Shown one piece after another: positions 1-11,597 of a DNA stretch of 64,000 nt (positions are counted from its first letter, which is position 1; every line of letters begins with the position of its first letter). This stretch comes from Ehretia macrophylla (taxonomy: Eukaryota; Streptophyta; Magnoliopsida; Boraginales; Ehretiaceae). The stretch covers positions 17,683,648 through 17,747,647 of the forward strand of contig CM075765.1 in the NCBI GenBank assembly GCA_037974665.1. The letters run 5' to 3'. Made by a program: the position numbers and the translations under genes. The notes under the pieces are model-generated. The model made no database searches and was not told the origin of the DNA. It was given only the letters and a program-made list of their open reading frames with translations.

Positions 1-1
1 T

Positions 2-2445
2 CAACTTAAATACTTTTAGAGTGATGCAGGGGGCGAATTTATGGCCTCTAGTGTTCAAAATCTTTTTCAGACTAATGGCATTATTCATGGCCTGTCTTGT
101 CCTGGGACACCTGAGCAGAACGGCCTGGCAGAAAGAAAGCACAGACATTAGCACTTCTTGCTCACAGTCATCTATCTTAGAAATTCTGGAATTATGCCTT
201 CTCTACAGCAGTTTATCTAATCAATCGCTTGCCTACACCACTTATGGGAAATAAATGTCCTTATGAACAAATTCATGGGAAATCACCAGATTATTCCATC
301 TTGCGTGTTTTTGGATCGCTTTGTTTTCCTTGTTTAAGAACTTTTGGCAGGCCAAAGTTGGACTACAAGAGTGCTCGATGTATTTTCCTAGGATACAGTC
401 CCAATCATAAGGGATACAAATGTTTTAATCCAACAACAAACAAGATTTTGTTATCTCGCAATGTTGTATTTGACGAATTGCAATTTCCAGCCGCTAACTA
501 TAAGCATTTTTCATTATCAGCCAAGTCACAATTTCAACTCAAGTTGTTTCCTACTGGATTAATTAAACAACAACACGTTGACATATCGAGCACGTCATCA
601 CCAATTGGTGCTGAGCCATCATCTCCATGCCTTGGTCCACCTTCACAGAATATTACTCCGTTGCCGCCGAGTCCTATAATGCACCATGTGCTACCAAGTA
701 CTTCTATTCAATCATCTACTGATAATGCTTGTGCTTCCTATAATGAAGAATCAGGAGACTAACATTTAACTCCATCGAGTCCTCTAAAAAGGCCTGACGC
801 ACCATTACGAACTCACCCTATGGTGACGCGGTTAATGGATGGTATTAACAAGCCAAAAATACTATTCTCAACAAAATATCCACTGACTACGTGCTTTCTT
901 GCTGATACTTCTAGTCTTCCACCATAGCCAACATGTTTTTCCATTGCTAGTAAGGATCCAAACTTGCATCTTGCGATGACAGAAGAATTCAATCCTTAAT
1001 TAAGAATAAAACTGGGTCTCCGGATCCACCATTGCCGCATTACAATCTAGTTGGTTGCAAATGGGTTTATCGAGTCAAGCAACGATCTGATGGCACCCTC
1101 AAACGATACAACGTTCGCCTTGTTGCAAAGGGCTATACCCAGCAGCCCGGACGTGACTTTGGTGAGACATTCAATCATATGGTTTGACCGGCCACCATTC
1201 ACTAATGATTGGGCATTGCGACAACTTGATGTGAATAACGCTTTCCTCCATGGTGAACAAATGGAAACTGTATACATGACTCAGCCACAGGGTTTTATTT
1301 ATCTATCACATCCTGACTTTGTTTATAAATTGCACAAATCACTTTATGGGCTCAAACAAGCACCACGTGTCTGGTATCATAAATTCAACAACCTTTTGCT
1401 CTCAAATGGGTTCTCTAACTCACATCACAATGCATCTTTATTTGCTCGTTACCCAGCTGATTATATTCTTATTATCTTGATTTATGTCGATGACATTGTA
1501 CTTACGAGAAACTCACTCTCTAAGGTGTCTGACTTCATTTCTCTATTATCACAGCAGTTCAAAATAAAGGATCTAGGACCTCTTCATTTCTTCCTTGGCA
1601 TGGAGGTTCACCGCTCTTCAAGTGGCCTTCATCTTAGTCAAACAAAATATGTAGTTCACTTCAACAATTTGGCCTTGATGGTGTTAAACTAATCAGTTCT
1701 CCCATGTCAAATGAACGACTTAATGCTAATGATGGTGAGTTGTTGTCGAATCCTTCTACGTTTCGGCAAATGGTGGGTGCTATTTAATATCTGACTATGA
1801 CCCGACCTGATATTTCATATGGTGTGAATTCGATATATCAATATATACATGAGCCTAGGACACCGCATCTCATCGCAGCCAAATGAGTGCTTCGATATAT
1901 TAAGCACACACTTACTCATGGCACCTAGTTCAGCTCGTCCTCTATTATGCAACTATCAGGATATAGTGACGCGGATTGGGCAGGTTGTCCAGCCATGAGA
2001 CGTTCTACCTCTGGATTTTCAATTTTCTTTGGTAGCAACTTGGTCTCTTGGAGTTCGAAACGGCAATCGACTATGTCGAAGTCTAGTTCAGAGGTTGAAT
2101 ATCGTGCTTTGGCCTCTCTTGCCTTAGAAATACTTTGGGTTACCCATGTATTGCACTTCCTACGTTTTCGGCTCTCGCATTCTCCAACTCTGCATTGTGA
2201 TAGTATTAGCTCATTGTACATGGCCACCAATCCCATTATACACAATCGTAGCAAACAAATAGAGATAGACATCCATTTTGTGCGGGATAAGGTTAATGAT
2301 GGCACGTTTCGCTTTCAGTACATTGCCACTAAGGACCAGCCAGCAGACATCTTGACTAAACCTTTGTACCGCCCACGCTTCGAGTTTCTTCGAGATAAGC
2401 TACCTGTCGTGTCTCCTCCATCCGCTTGTGGGGAGGGAGGGGGGA
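2..2445 (+). pseudogene. copia pol pseudogene (integrase end, RT, RNase H), copy 1
   Basis: Domains in order: end of the integrase core (SDAGGEF near 20-43 and the AERKH motif near 128-142), a linker, reverse transcriptase (KWVYRVK near 1060, YVDD near 1486-1497) and RNase H (SDADWAGC near 1960, KRQST near 2060). In copia elements these parts of pol copy the RNA genome and insert the cDNA. The frame is broken by a TAG at 17-19 where copy 2 reads CAG, a deletion of about 20 bp near 150, a TAA at 760-762, a 1-base loss near 993 that copy 2 shares, a deletion of about 25 bp near 1200 and a TAG at 1926-1928. The C-terminal frame (1947-2480) runs on into the LTR. It cannot make a working Pol. Confidence 0.88.
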
Positions 2446-2643
2446 GGTCAAGGGCTATTGTAACAACTTCTATCAGATAACAATGATCAGATAACTTCGC
2501 ATCTATTTACATGTATATTTGTAGCCAATGATATGTATAGCTGTTAGAGTCTTATTACGTGTAACCCGTCTTGTTGTAACTTTATAAAGGATAATGCACA
2601 GGCCCTTGATCGAGTGGACAATTCTGTAATATGTGTCTCTATA
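2446..2643 (+). repeat. copia LTR shared by tandem copies 1 and 2
   Basis: This stretch of about 198 bp matches the 3' LTR at 10229-10426 along its length, starting in TCAAGGGCTATTG and ending in TGTGTCTCTATA. The first bases are slightly degenerate (GGTC instead of TGTC). A TATA-like TTTATAAAGG lies at 2581-2590, where an LTR promoter is expected. A purine tract precedes it, as for a 3' LTR, and a primer-binding site follows it, as for a 5' LTR. Confidence 0.85.
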
Positions 2644-2735
2644 TGGTATTAGGAGCTTAGGCCTAATTTTTGGTCATCTTTCTCTCCTTTCTGCCTTACA
2701 CGACAACCTTTCTCTTTCTCATATCTCCCATGGCC
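2644..2735 (+). other. primer-binding site, leader and gag start codon of copy 2
   Basis: TGGTATTAGGAGC at 2644 is a slightly mutated copy of the initiator-Met tRNA primer site TGGTATCAGAGC and abuts the LTR. A pyrimidine-rich leader follows to an ATG at 2730 and the bases GCC. The sequence then jumps into a foreign element; the gag frame resumes at 6115 with the same ATGGCC. These bases therefore belong to the 5' end of copy 2. Confidence 0.8.
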
Positions 2736-5072
2736 TATAAAACCCGACACGTGAGCCTATACGTAATTATACTATTAATAATGCATTTATAATATTTCAT
2801 ATGCATGAGCATCAATTAACATGCATTAATATCATTTAACGTGCATATTCATCGTTTTGCCAAAATGTTCATTTACGTGCATTTAAATATTTTTGGTATA
2901 ACGTAGGCATTAATAATACCCAAGCAATACAAATCTACCAACTAATTAGTTGCAATTCAACCAAAAGGGCAAACTACCAAAACATGACTTAGTTGGAGGG
3001 CAAGGTGGTCATTTGGCTCATTAGATATTTGATCACCTAATAACACTATTATCTCCCCCTCAAAACACACACAAACACACTCAACACACATAGAATTCTG
3101 CAACACACACTACACTACTCGAGCAAAGAGAGAAAGGAAAAGAGAAAGAAGAAGAGAAAGAAAGGAAGAAGAGGGAATGAGGAAGGGTTTAAGGGCATTT
3201 TCTTCAATCCTTTAGCATCTTCAAGCTCCATTTAGCCTCTATTGTTACATCTAAGGTGAGGGATGATTTTCAAATGTTTTGCAAAGGCATAAAACTCATG
3301 GTAGAGTGATCTATATGTGTGTAAAGCATGATTGAGCTAATATGTATATGTAGATGTTGGATTTGAACTTGTTTGATTTTCTAGGGTTTCAAGACTTAGT
3401 GATTAAGCTTCATTGTGCTTATTCTTGTTCTTGTAAGCTATCAAAATGCTAAATATGATTACTACACTTGAATTGAAGTATGAAAATAGAAGATGCAACT
3501 CTAGGAGGTAAATCTTGATGATTGAGCTTGCAAATGTATTGTAGTTGTTGGTTGAGTACTTTTGTTGCTTCTAAGATGATTTTGATGCTAGATTATGCTT
3601 AATCCATGTTTAAATGATGTTAACAAAGTTGTAATTGAAAGGAATTTGAGGCATGAACTTAGTTGTAGCAAGATTGAAGAAGAAAGAATGAAAGAACATG
3701 AAAATCGGGCTTGGAATGACCTTGACAGCTTGAGTCGGTCAAGGGATCTCACCCGACTCCCACTGCTTGAGTCGGTCAAATGAGTCGATCGAAGCCCTCG
3801 ACCGACTCCCTCGTCCGACTGCCCTTCCCTGTTTGTGCAATATTTTTGTAAAGGCCATAACTCACTAAATTCAACTCCGAATTGAGATCCGTTTGATTCT
3901 AGAACTATCTACTTTCGATAAGCTTCGATCCTAGACCAAAATAAGGGTAATTGGAGTTCAATAATGTAAGTAAATTAATTTTTTATGTTAGGCTAATGCA
4001 AGAGCGTTAAAGTTATTTAGTTATATCAAAAGTTGTCAATGATCGGAGCAATTGTTTAAGGGACGAACTGGCAAGTTCTTGTTATTATGTGCTAATTTTA
4101 AAGGAGCTTATATGAAATATATTGTATATGTTACATGTCCATAAGAATACATGATAAATGCTTGACATGAATACATGATGCAAAAAAAATGAAAGATATT
4201 TGATATGATTTCTTGAGGCAAACATGAAATGGTACTACTTGTGGCACTCTAGCTTGTTTTCGAATGTTTTAAGGATCTTTTAGGGGAAAAATTGAATGAT
4301 ATCATGTGTATGTTTTCCATCTCGCATGAGTACATGAAGTTATCACCGATCATGAACATCGAGCTAAAGTGAATTATTTAATACTACATACTTATACGTG
4401 TTCATTGTGAATAACTTTCTTGGTTGATTATTACATGCTTGTTTATGGGTTATATAGACATGATTGAGATTTCGACATGGATATTTTCTATAAATGATCG
4501 AGGGCAACTTACTTTGTTACCCTCCTATCAATGTTATTGTGTATATCTTGTGTTTATACTATTATCAACTACGGGCGCGACGGTTGCAACCGCACTATGG
4601 GCATGGTAGCGTTTGTTTCCTCTGGGTAGCATTGGGCTACCAGTCGGTCTCGACTACCATGGTCCCCAGTGGATATCCGGATATCACCTAGGGGTTTGGG
4701 AATATTGATGGAGATTGATGTAAGGCCGGCCGACTACAACAACTGTAAGAACAATTGTATCCTTTTGATATTATGTGATACACTCCCGTGGGAGCCTTTG
4801 CCCCCGGAGTTGGGTTAATTGTTACCACGTGTTCATTAATTCTTGTACTTAATTGAAACTCATGCATAATGTGTTTTCCAAAAAGGGCTTTCTAAATGGA
4901 AAATGTTTATGAAAACCACCCGTGACCTTTAACCCTCGCTGAGCTAGTTGTAGCTCATTCATCTTGTTTTACTATTTCAGGTATAGTTAAGCCATTCATG
5001 GGATGGAAAGCTCCAGTTCCTTATTGAGTTGGATCTTTTGCCTTTTGTGATCCTACATGATGCCATGATGTA

Positions 5073-5328
5073 TGTAATATCCCACATCGGACGCGGATGG
5101 TTTTGGGCTGTTAGATATAAGTGGATATGTGTCCCTTGTATCGTGACGACGCGTTTTCACGTGCAGTGCGTGCATGGGAAACAAATCCGTGAGGGGTATA
5201 GGCCCCAGAGCGGACAATATCGTCATAGTGCGTTTCCGGGCCCGCTCGCTACGGCCTCGGTGCTCGCTTGGGCCCTAAGTCTAGGGAGTATCCTACAGGC
5301 GTAGGGGTGTTGGTTTCAGGGCATTACA
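5073..5328 (+). repeat. 5' LTR of TRIM
   Basis: It starts TGTAATATCCC and ends GCATTACA, and is preceded by target repeat ATGTA. It is a direct repeat of 5396-5645. Confidence 0.9.
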
Positions 5329-5395
5329 AAGGTGGTATCAGAGCCGACGCGTTCGCATGGCCAGCGAAGACGCTAGGTCCCCAAGGGGGGGTGGG

Positions 5396-5645
5396 TGTAA
5401 TATCCCACATCGGACGCGGAGGTCTTTGGGCTGCTTGATATAAGGGGTAACATCCTTGTATCGTGTACACGCGTTTTCCTGGCAGTGGTTGGGAGGCGAC
5501 AAAACCGTGAGGGGTATGGGCTCCAAAGCAGACAATACGTGCATAGTGCGCTTCCGGGCCTGCTCGCCATGGCCTCGGTGCTCGCTTGGGCCCTAAGTCC
5601 AGGGAGTATCCTGCAGGCGTGGGTGCGTTGGTTTGGGGCGTTACA
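5396..5645 (+). repeat. 3' LTR of TRIM
   Basis: It starts TGTAATATCCC after a polypurine tract and ends GCGTTACA. It is followed by target repeat ATGTA. Confidence 0.9.
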
Positions 5646-6114
5646 ATGTACTCCCTTATGTTATGCTATTGTGTGATGTAAATTAGAATACTTGAAGGGT
5701 TGTAATCATTCTTTTGGTTATGCGGATTGTAAATAATTAGTTTATTGTTCTTGTGAGGTCTAGATGAAGTAGCTGAACCTAGATGATGTAATCTGAAGGA
5801 TCTAGGTCTTGTGGATAAAGATTCGTTAGTTGTAATTCTAATTATTAGTAATGAAGTTTACATAATGTATTGATTTGAGAAAATCTTGTAATAGGTAATA
5901 TAATTGTAGAGTTAGCAACTTAGATGTTTAGTTCATGGAAATTATAGCTCAGACTAGTATATTTTTCCTTAGCGGACCTAAGAGGAGTGATCTTCTTAAG
6001 CCTGTTGCATCACGATCCCAGATTTTGAAGTCTACGTAAGTTAAATGTAATCTTCTTGTTTCATTAATGCGGTATCAGAGACTATTACATTAATTATAAA
6101 AATGGGATCGTGAC

Positions 6115-9100
6115 ATGGCCTCCACTGATAGCGGCTCTACTGCCACACCATCCTCCTTCTCCCTCGTGGCGTCTCTCCACGAGGTTTCTCAGATTCATCA
6201 GAAAGTTTCTCTAAAACTCACCAGTGACAACTTCTTGCTATGGAAGACGCAACTTTTTTCGGTTCTTCGATGTCACGGCCTTCTTGGTTTCGTTGATGGG
6301 TCTTTGGCCAAACCCACGACACCACCGAAAGACATTGCCAAATGGATACGTCTTGATCAGATGGTGCTGGGCTGGATTTTGATCTCCCCTTCTAATTCAG
6401 TTCTTGCACAAGTAGTGGACAAGAACACCGTTCGCGAGGTTTGGCAGACTCTTGAACTCTTGTATGGCTCTCAATCACGTGTCAGGATTCAACAAGTTAA
6501 AACAGAATTGCAATCCTTGGTTAAAGGGAAAGATTCAATTCATACGCACATTCAGCGTGCAAAGTCATTATCCTTGGTGCTTGCTGCCACTGGGAAACCA
6601 ATTGATAATGATAACCTTATATTATGCACCTTACGAGGATTAGGTTCAGACTATGATCCAATCGTTGCTGCTATCAATTCGAGATCGACCTCACCATCTT
6701 TCGCGGAAGTATATGGCTTCGCATCAATCTTCAAGACATTTTCCCTTCTCTGGCTCAAATAATGTTCTGTATAACACAGCACCCCAGCAAACTGGCCGTG
6801 GTTCTCACAACAATCGTGAAAACAAGGGTGGTCGCGAAAGAATTCCTCTTCAGACTCATCAACAGTGGTATGCTATAAGTGTGGTTATCCTTATCACAAG
6901 GCCAATAATTGTTGGGCCCCGGATGACATTGTCGCCGCGACAGGGAAGGTATTTAGTGCAATGACTATGTCAAACTCTTCAGATGCTGATTGGTATGTGG
7001 ATACTGGTGCAACACACACAATAACAACTGATAATCCAAATATTACAAGTAAGCAACCTTATTTTGGTTCAGATTCAGTACTTGTAGGCAATGGCATGAA
7101 TTTAGCCATTATACACTCTAGTCGCACACTTATTACTCTTTCGAATGGTACTATCTTCACTTCTAATGCTTTATTAATTCCCTCTTTGGCGAAGAAATTA
7201 TTGTATGTCTCCCAATTTACTCAAGAACATGATTGCTACTTTGTTTTTACACCTTTTGCTTTCTTCATTAAGGACATGAAGACAGGGAAAACACTACACT
7301 AGGGACAAATTAAAGGTGGTCTATACTCTATCTCTCAGCAGCCCAAAATATTATTTTTTACTAATAAAGTGTCTGGTTCGCTTTGGCATGCAAGGCTGGG
7401 CCATCCCTCCCATCATGTCCTGCAACAACTGGATAAAGTTGTATCTCCTCGGTCTTCCTCGTCAGACAGAGAAATATGTAGTAGTTGTCAATTAGGCAAA
7501 AGTCATCGTTTACCTTTTAATGTTTCTAGTTCTCACTCTATTACACCTTTTTCTGTTATACACAATGATGTATAGGGCCCTGCGCCTGTTGTTTCAATGG
7601 ATGGGTTTAGATATTATCTTGTTTTAATTGATGATTATTCTCAATTCGCTTGGTATTATCATATGGCTCGAAAGTCAGATGTTGTTAATATCTTACCCAT
7701 ATTCATTGCTATGGTTCACAATATATATAATGCTCAACTTAAATACTTTCAGAGTGATGCAGGGGGCAAATTTATGGCCTCTAGTGTTCAAAATTTTTTT
7801 CAGACTAATGGCATTATTCATCGTCTGTCTTGTCCTGGGACACCTGATCAGAACGGCCTGGCTAAAAGAAAGCACAGACATATTATTGAGACAGGCTTAG
7901 CACTTCTTGCTCACAGTCATCTATCTTGGAAATTCTGGAATTATGCCTTCTCTACAGCAGTTTATCTAATCAACCGTTTGCCTACACAACTTATGGGAAA
8001 TAAATGTCCTTATGAACAAATTCATGGGAAATCACCAGATTATTCCGTCTTGCGTGTTTTTGAATCGCTTTGTTTTCCTTGTTTAACAACTTTTGGCAGG
8101 ACATAGTTAGACTACAAAAGTGCTCGATATATTTTCCTGGGATACAATCCCAATCATAAGGGATACAAATGTTTTAATCTAACAACAAACAAGATTTTGC
8201 TATCTCGCAATGTTGTATTTGATGAATTGCAATTTCCAGCTGCTAACTATGAGCATTTTTCACTACCAGCCAAGTCACAATTTCAACTCAAGTCGTTTCC
8301 TACTGGATTAATTAAATAACAACATGTTGACATATCAAGCACGTCACCACCGATTGGTGCTGAGCCATCATCTCCATGCCTTGGTCCACCTTCACAGAAT
8401 ATTACTCCGTTGCCGCCGAGTCCTATAATGCACCATGTGTTGCCGAGTATTTCTATTCAATCATCTACTTATAATGTTTGCGCTTCCTATAATGAAGAAT
8501 CAGGAGACCAACATTTAACTTCATCGAGTCCTCTAATAAGGCCTGACGCACCATTACAAACTCACCCCATGGTGACACGGTTAATGGATGGTATTAGCAA
8601 GCTAAAAGCACTATTCTTAACAAAATATCCACTGCCTACGTGCTTGCTTGATGATGCTTCTAGTCTTCTACCAGACCCAACATGCTTTTCCATTGCTAGT
8701 AAGGATCCAAACTGGCATCTTGCTATGACAGAATAATTCAATCCTTAATTAAGAATAAAACTTGGTCTCTGGATCCACCATTGCCGCATTACAATCTAGT
8801 TGGTAGCAAATGGGTTTATCGAGTCAAGCAACGATCTGATGGCACCCTCGAACGATATAAAGCTCGCCTTGTTGCAAAGGGCTATACCCGGCAGCCCGGA
8901 CGTGACTTTGGTGAGACATTCAGTCCTGTGGTTCGACCGACCACCATTCATTTAATATTGAGTTTGGCTATTACTCATGATTGGGCATTGCGACAACTTG
9001 ATGTGAAGAATGCTTTCCTCTATGGCGAACAAATAGAAACTGTATACATGACTCAACCACAGCGTTTCAATGATCCATCACATCCTGACTTTGTCTGTAA

Positions 9101-10228
9101 ATTGCACAAATCACTTTATGGGCTCAAACAGACACCATGTGCCTAGTATCATAAATTCGACAACTTTTTGCTCTCAAATGGGTTCTCTAACTCACATCAC
9201 GATGCATCTCTATTTGTTCGTCACTCAGCTGATCATATTCTTATTATCTTGATTTATGTCGATGACATTGTAGTTACGGGCAACTCACTCTCTAAGGTGT
9301 CTGACTTCATTTCTCTATTATCACAACAGTTCGAAATGAAGGATCTTCGAAATGAATGATCTAAGACCTCTTCATTTCTTCCTCAGCATGAAGGTTCACC
9401 ACTCTTCAAGTGGCCTTCATCTTAGTTAGACAAAATATGCAGTTCACTTACTTCAACAATTTGGCTTTGATGGTGTTAAACCAATCAGTTCTCCCATGTC
9501 AAGTAAACGACTTAATGCTAATGATGGTGAGTTGTTGTCGGATCCTTCTACGTTTCGACAAATGGTAGGTGCTCTTCAATATCTGACTATGACCCGGCCT
9601 GATATTTCCTATGCTGTGAATTCGATATGTCAATATATGCATGCGCCCAGGACACCGCATCTCACCGCAGCCAAACGAGTGCTTCGATATATTAAGCACA
9701 CACTTACTCATGGCACCTGGTTTAGCTCATCCTCTATTATGCAGCTATTAGGATATAGTGATGCGGATTGGGCAGGTTGTCCAGCCACGAGACGTTCTAC
9801 CTCTGGATTTACAATTTTCTTTGGTAGCAACTTGGTCTCTTGGAGTTCGAAACGGCAATCGACTGTGTCGAAGTTTAGTTCAGAGGTTAAATATCATGCT
9901 TTGGCCTCTTTTGTCTCAGAAATGCTTTGGGTTACCCATGTATTGCGCTTCCTACGCTTCCGACTCTCGTATCCTCCAACTCTGCATTGTGATAATATCA
10001 ACTCATTGTACATGGCCACCAATCCCATTATACACAATCGTGGCAAACACATAGAGATAGATATCCATTTTGTGCAGGATAAGGTTATTGATGGCACGTT
10101 TCCCGTTCAGTACATTGCCACTAAGGACCAGCCAGCAGACATCTTGACTAAACCTTTGTACCGCCCACGCTTCGAGTTTCTTCGAGACAAGCTGCCTGTC
10201 GTGTCTCCTCCATCCGGTTGTGGGAGGG
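6115..10228 (+). pseudogene. copia gag-pol pseudogene, tandem copy 2
   Basis: Gag starts at 6115 (its true leader is at 2644-2735) and stays open to 6762. A CCHC zinc knuckle, CYKCGYPYHKANNC, is intact near 6868-6909. Next come the protease motif DTGA (near 7000), the integrase zinc-binding HHCC region (7385-7500), the integrase core (7597-8106), reverse transcriptase (8781-9359, YVDD near 9255) and RNase H (9496-10269, SDADWAGC near 9757). Lesions: an internal deletion and frame change near 6715, stops at 7300, 7573, 8104 (TAG), 8317 (TAA), 8734 (TAA) and 9144 (TAG for TGG), a 1-base loss near 8742 shared with copy 1, a short tandem duplication near 9336-9365, and a TAG at 9426. The third acidic residue of the integrase DDE triad is Lys (7864-7866). 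Confidence 0.9.
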
Positions 10229-10426
10229 TGTCAAGGGCTATTGTAACAACTTCTATCAGAGAACAATGATCAGATAACTTCGCATCTATTTACATGTATA
10301 TCTGTAGCCAATGATATGTATAGATGTTAAAGTCCTATTACGTGTAACCCATCTTGTTATAACTCTATAAAGGATAATGCACAGGCCTTTGATCGAGTGG
10401 GCAATTCCATAATTTGTGTCTCTATA
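10229..10426 (+). repeat. 3' LTR of copia copy 2
   Basis: It begins TGTCAAGGGC directly after a purine-rich stretch and ends TGTGTCTCTATA. The inner TATAAAGG box and flanks match 2446-2643, and the similarity stops at 10426. Confidence 0.88.
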
Positions 10427-11146
10427 ATATGTACACTAGCAAAGAAGCTGCAGCTATGCAAGGTAAACAGTCTTGCATAGTTCATTTTGTTTTTCTTCTC
10501 ATTCTTCATCCCTCTTTAGGTCATCATGTTCCATGAAACTAGGAGAGATCAAAAGCAAAGAAATACCATGTTTAAGTATAACAAAAATTGTGAGGTAAAA
10601 GAAGATAACGTGGTGGGATGCATCTGCAGATCTTAGCATACACTAACACAACTCATGAATAAAAATATATCAACTGCATATGCAGAACAATGTGGCATTT
10701 AGTCGTGCAATAAAAATCTAAAGCCTTCATACCCATGGTCCAGCATACTAAGTGTACACTAGCTGCCCGACAAACAACATAAGAGGCACTTTGACAAACA
10801 TCAAGAGCCCTGCAATTCACACGAGTAGAGAGCAGAAATCCAGAAGCTACGGCCAACTTCAATTTAACAAACAAAAATCTTCACAGATGGCCAAATCCAG
10901 AAACTTCATGACGTGCCAAAAACTTCCATTATGTTCCATAACAGACAAGAAAGCCATCATGATTAATTGAACATCATGCTCCACAATAAGAACAATGGAA
11001 GCAGAAAAAGAAAATGCATGTTATGATTTATAAAGAAGAAAAACCATGGATAACCAATGGTATGAATCTTCTTATGCAATTACTATGAGATATGAGGACC
11101 AAGTAGTAATAAATATTAAGTAATTAAATGACATTAAGGCTTATCC

Positions 11147-11240
11147 CAAGCGGTAAGTGATGTCTGGATTCAAGTATCCGAATCCCCCCTTCTCCTTCCA
11201 CCTCCTCCCAAATCCCCCAACCCAAAATAAAATAATATGA
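11147..11240 (+). repeat. possible tRNA-related SINE remnant
   Basis: AAGCGGTAAGTG resembles a tRNA A box. The downstream GGATTCAAGTATCCGAATCC resembles a B box, followed by a C-rich then A-rich tail. No target repeat was identified, so this is a weak call. Confidence 0.35.
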
Positions 11241-11573
11241 AAATAAATATCAGTAATTATTAACAATATAATTGCAACATGATGCCCTGCATATTGAAAA
11301 AACTTAACTTCTTTCATAACATGATCTGTCCCTTTCTTCTTTTTTTTTCCCAGAATAGTTGAGGTGCATTAGCAACATATCTTCCTCATAAAATGATATA
11401 TTACACAGCCTTTCATTTTCTTTTGAAGATTTCTATATAACAAGTATACACACCATGAAAAAGTTTATTGTTTACATATTGAGTAAAATAACTTTATCCG
11501 TATCCTTGATAAACAAAAGCATTTTCAAGACAATGACAAAATTGGCAACATCTTATAAGTGTGACCTTATACA

Positions 11574-11597
11574 CAGCACACGCACACACACACACAT
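11574..11597. repeat. CA dinucleotide microsatellite
   Basis: About eleven CA units with one CG interruption. Confidence 0.85.

Larger units (their letters stand above)
1..2643 (+). mobile_element. Ty1/copia retrotransposon, tandem copy 1 (5' part outside window)
   Basis: The window opens inside the integrase domain of a Ty1/copia element, continues through reverse transcriptase and RNase H, and reaches a purine-rich tract (2430-2447) and an LTR (2446-2643). The whole stretch aligns base for base with 7736-10426 downstream, so the two are copies of one element. The LTR of this copy is immediately followed by a primer-binding site and a gag leader, so it also serves as the 5' LTR of copy 2. 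The 5' end, gag and protease lie outside the window. Confidence 0.9.
5073..5645 (+). mobile_element. complete TRIM element (miniature LTR retrotransposon)
   Basis: Two direct LTRs (5073-5328 and 5396-5645, 256 and 250 bp) start TGTAATATCCCACATCGG and end in TTACA. Only 67 bp separate them: a 4-base spacer, a perfect primer-binding site TGGTATCAGAGC (5333-5344), a short middle and a G-rich polypurine tract (5383-5395). The target repeat ATGTA lies at 5068-5072 and 5646-5650. There is no coding capacity, so it would be mobilised by proteins of other LTR elements. The LTRs differ at many sites and by small indels, so it is not recent. Confidence 0.92.
2736..6115 (+). mobile_element. gypsy-type solo LTR inserted in the copia gag start
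   Basis: The insertion is bounded by direct repeats TGGCC (2731-2735 and 6116-6120). It starts TATAAAACCCGACAC and ends GGGATCGTGACA. The 2278-bp LTR at 57740-60017 starts TGTAATACCCGAG and ends GGGGCGTGACA. Both also share the internal motif CCTCGCTGAGCT followed by a CTCATTC box (about 4934 and 59456) and a GGGTAGC box (4623 and 59114). No gag-pol coding or second copy of the LTR is seen, so it is a solo LTR, about 2.8 kb without its nested TRIM. Assignment to Ty3/gypsy rests on length and end sequences; the lineage is not resolved. Confidence 0.72.

Noticed and set aside
21-254. 77-codon open frame at the window start
   Set aside because: Out of frame with the copia integrase; the real integrase reading lies in another frame of the same DNA.
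5073-5645. Cassandra-type element with 5S rRNA-like LTR
   Set aside because: No 5S rRNA internal promoter sequence is visible in either LTR.
5029-5676. Short open frames on both strands in the TRIM
   Set aside because: They repeat in both LTRs and carry no conserved domain, so they are by-products of the GC-rich LTR.
6070-6081. GCGGTATCAGAG resembling a primer-binding site
   Set aside because: It is not next to an LTR end; it lies within the gypsy-type LTR, and the real primer site of copia copy 2 is at 2644.
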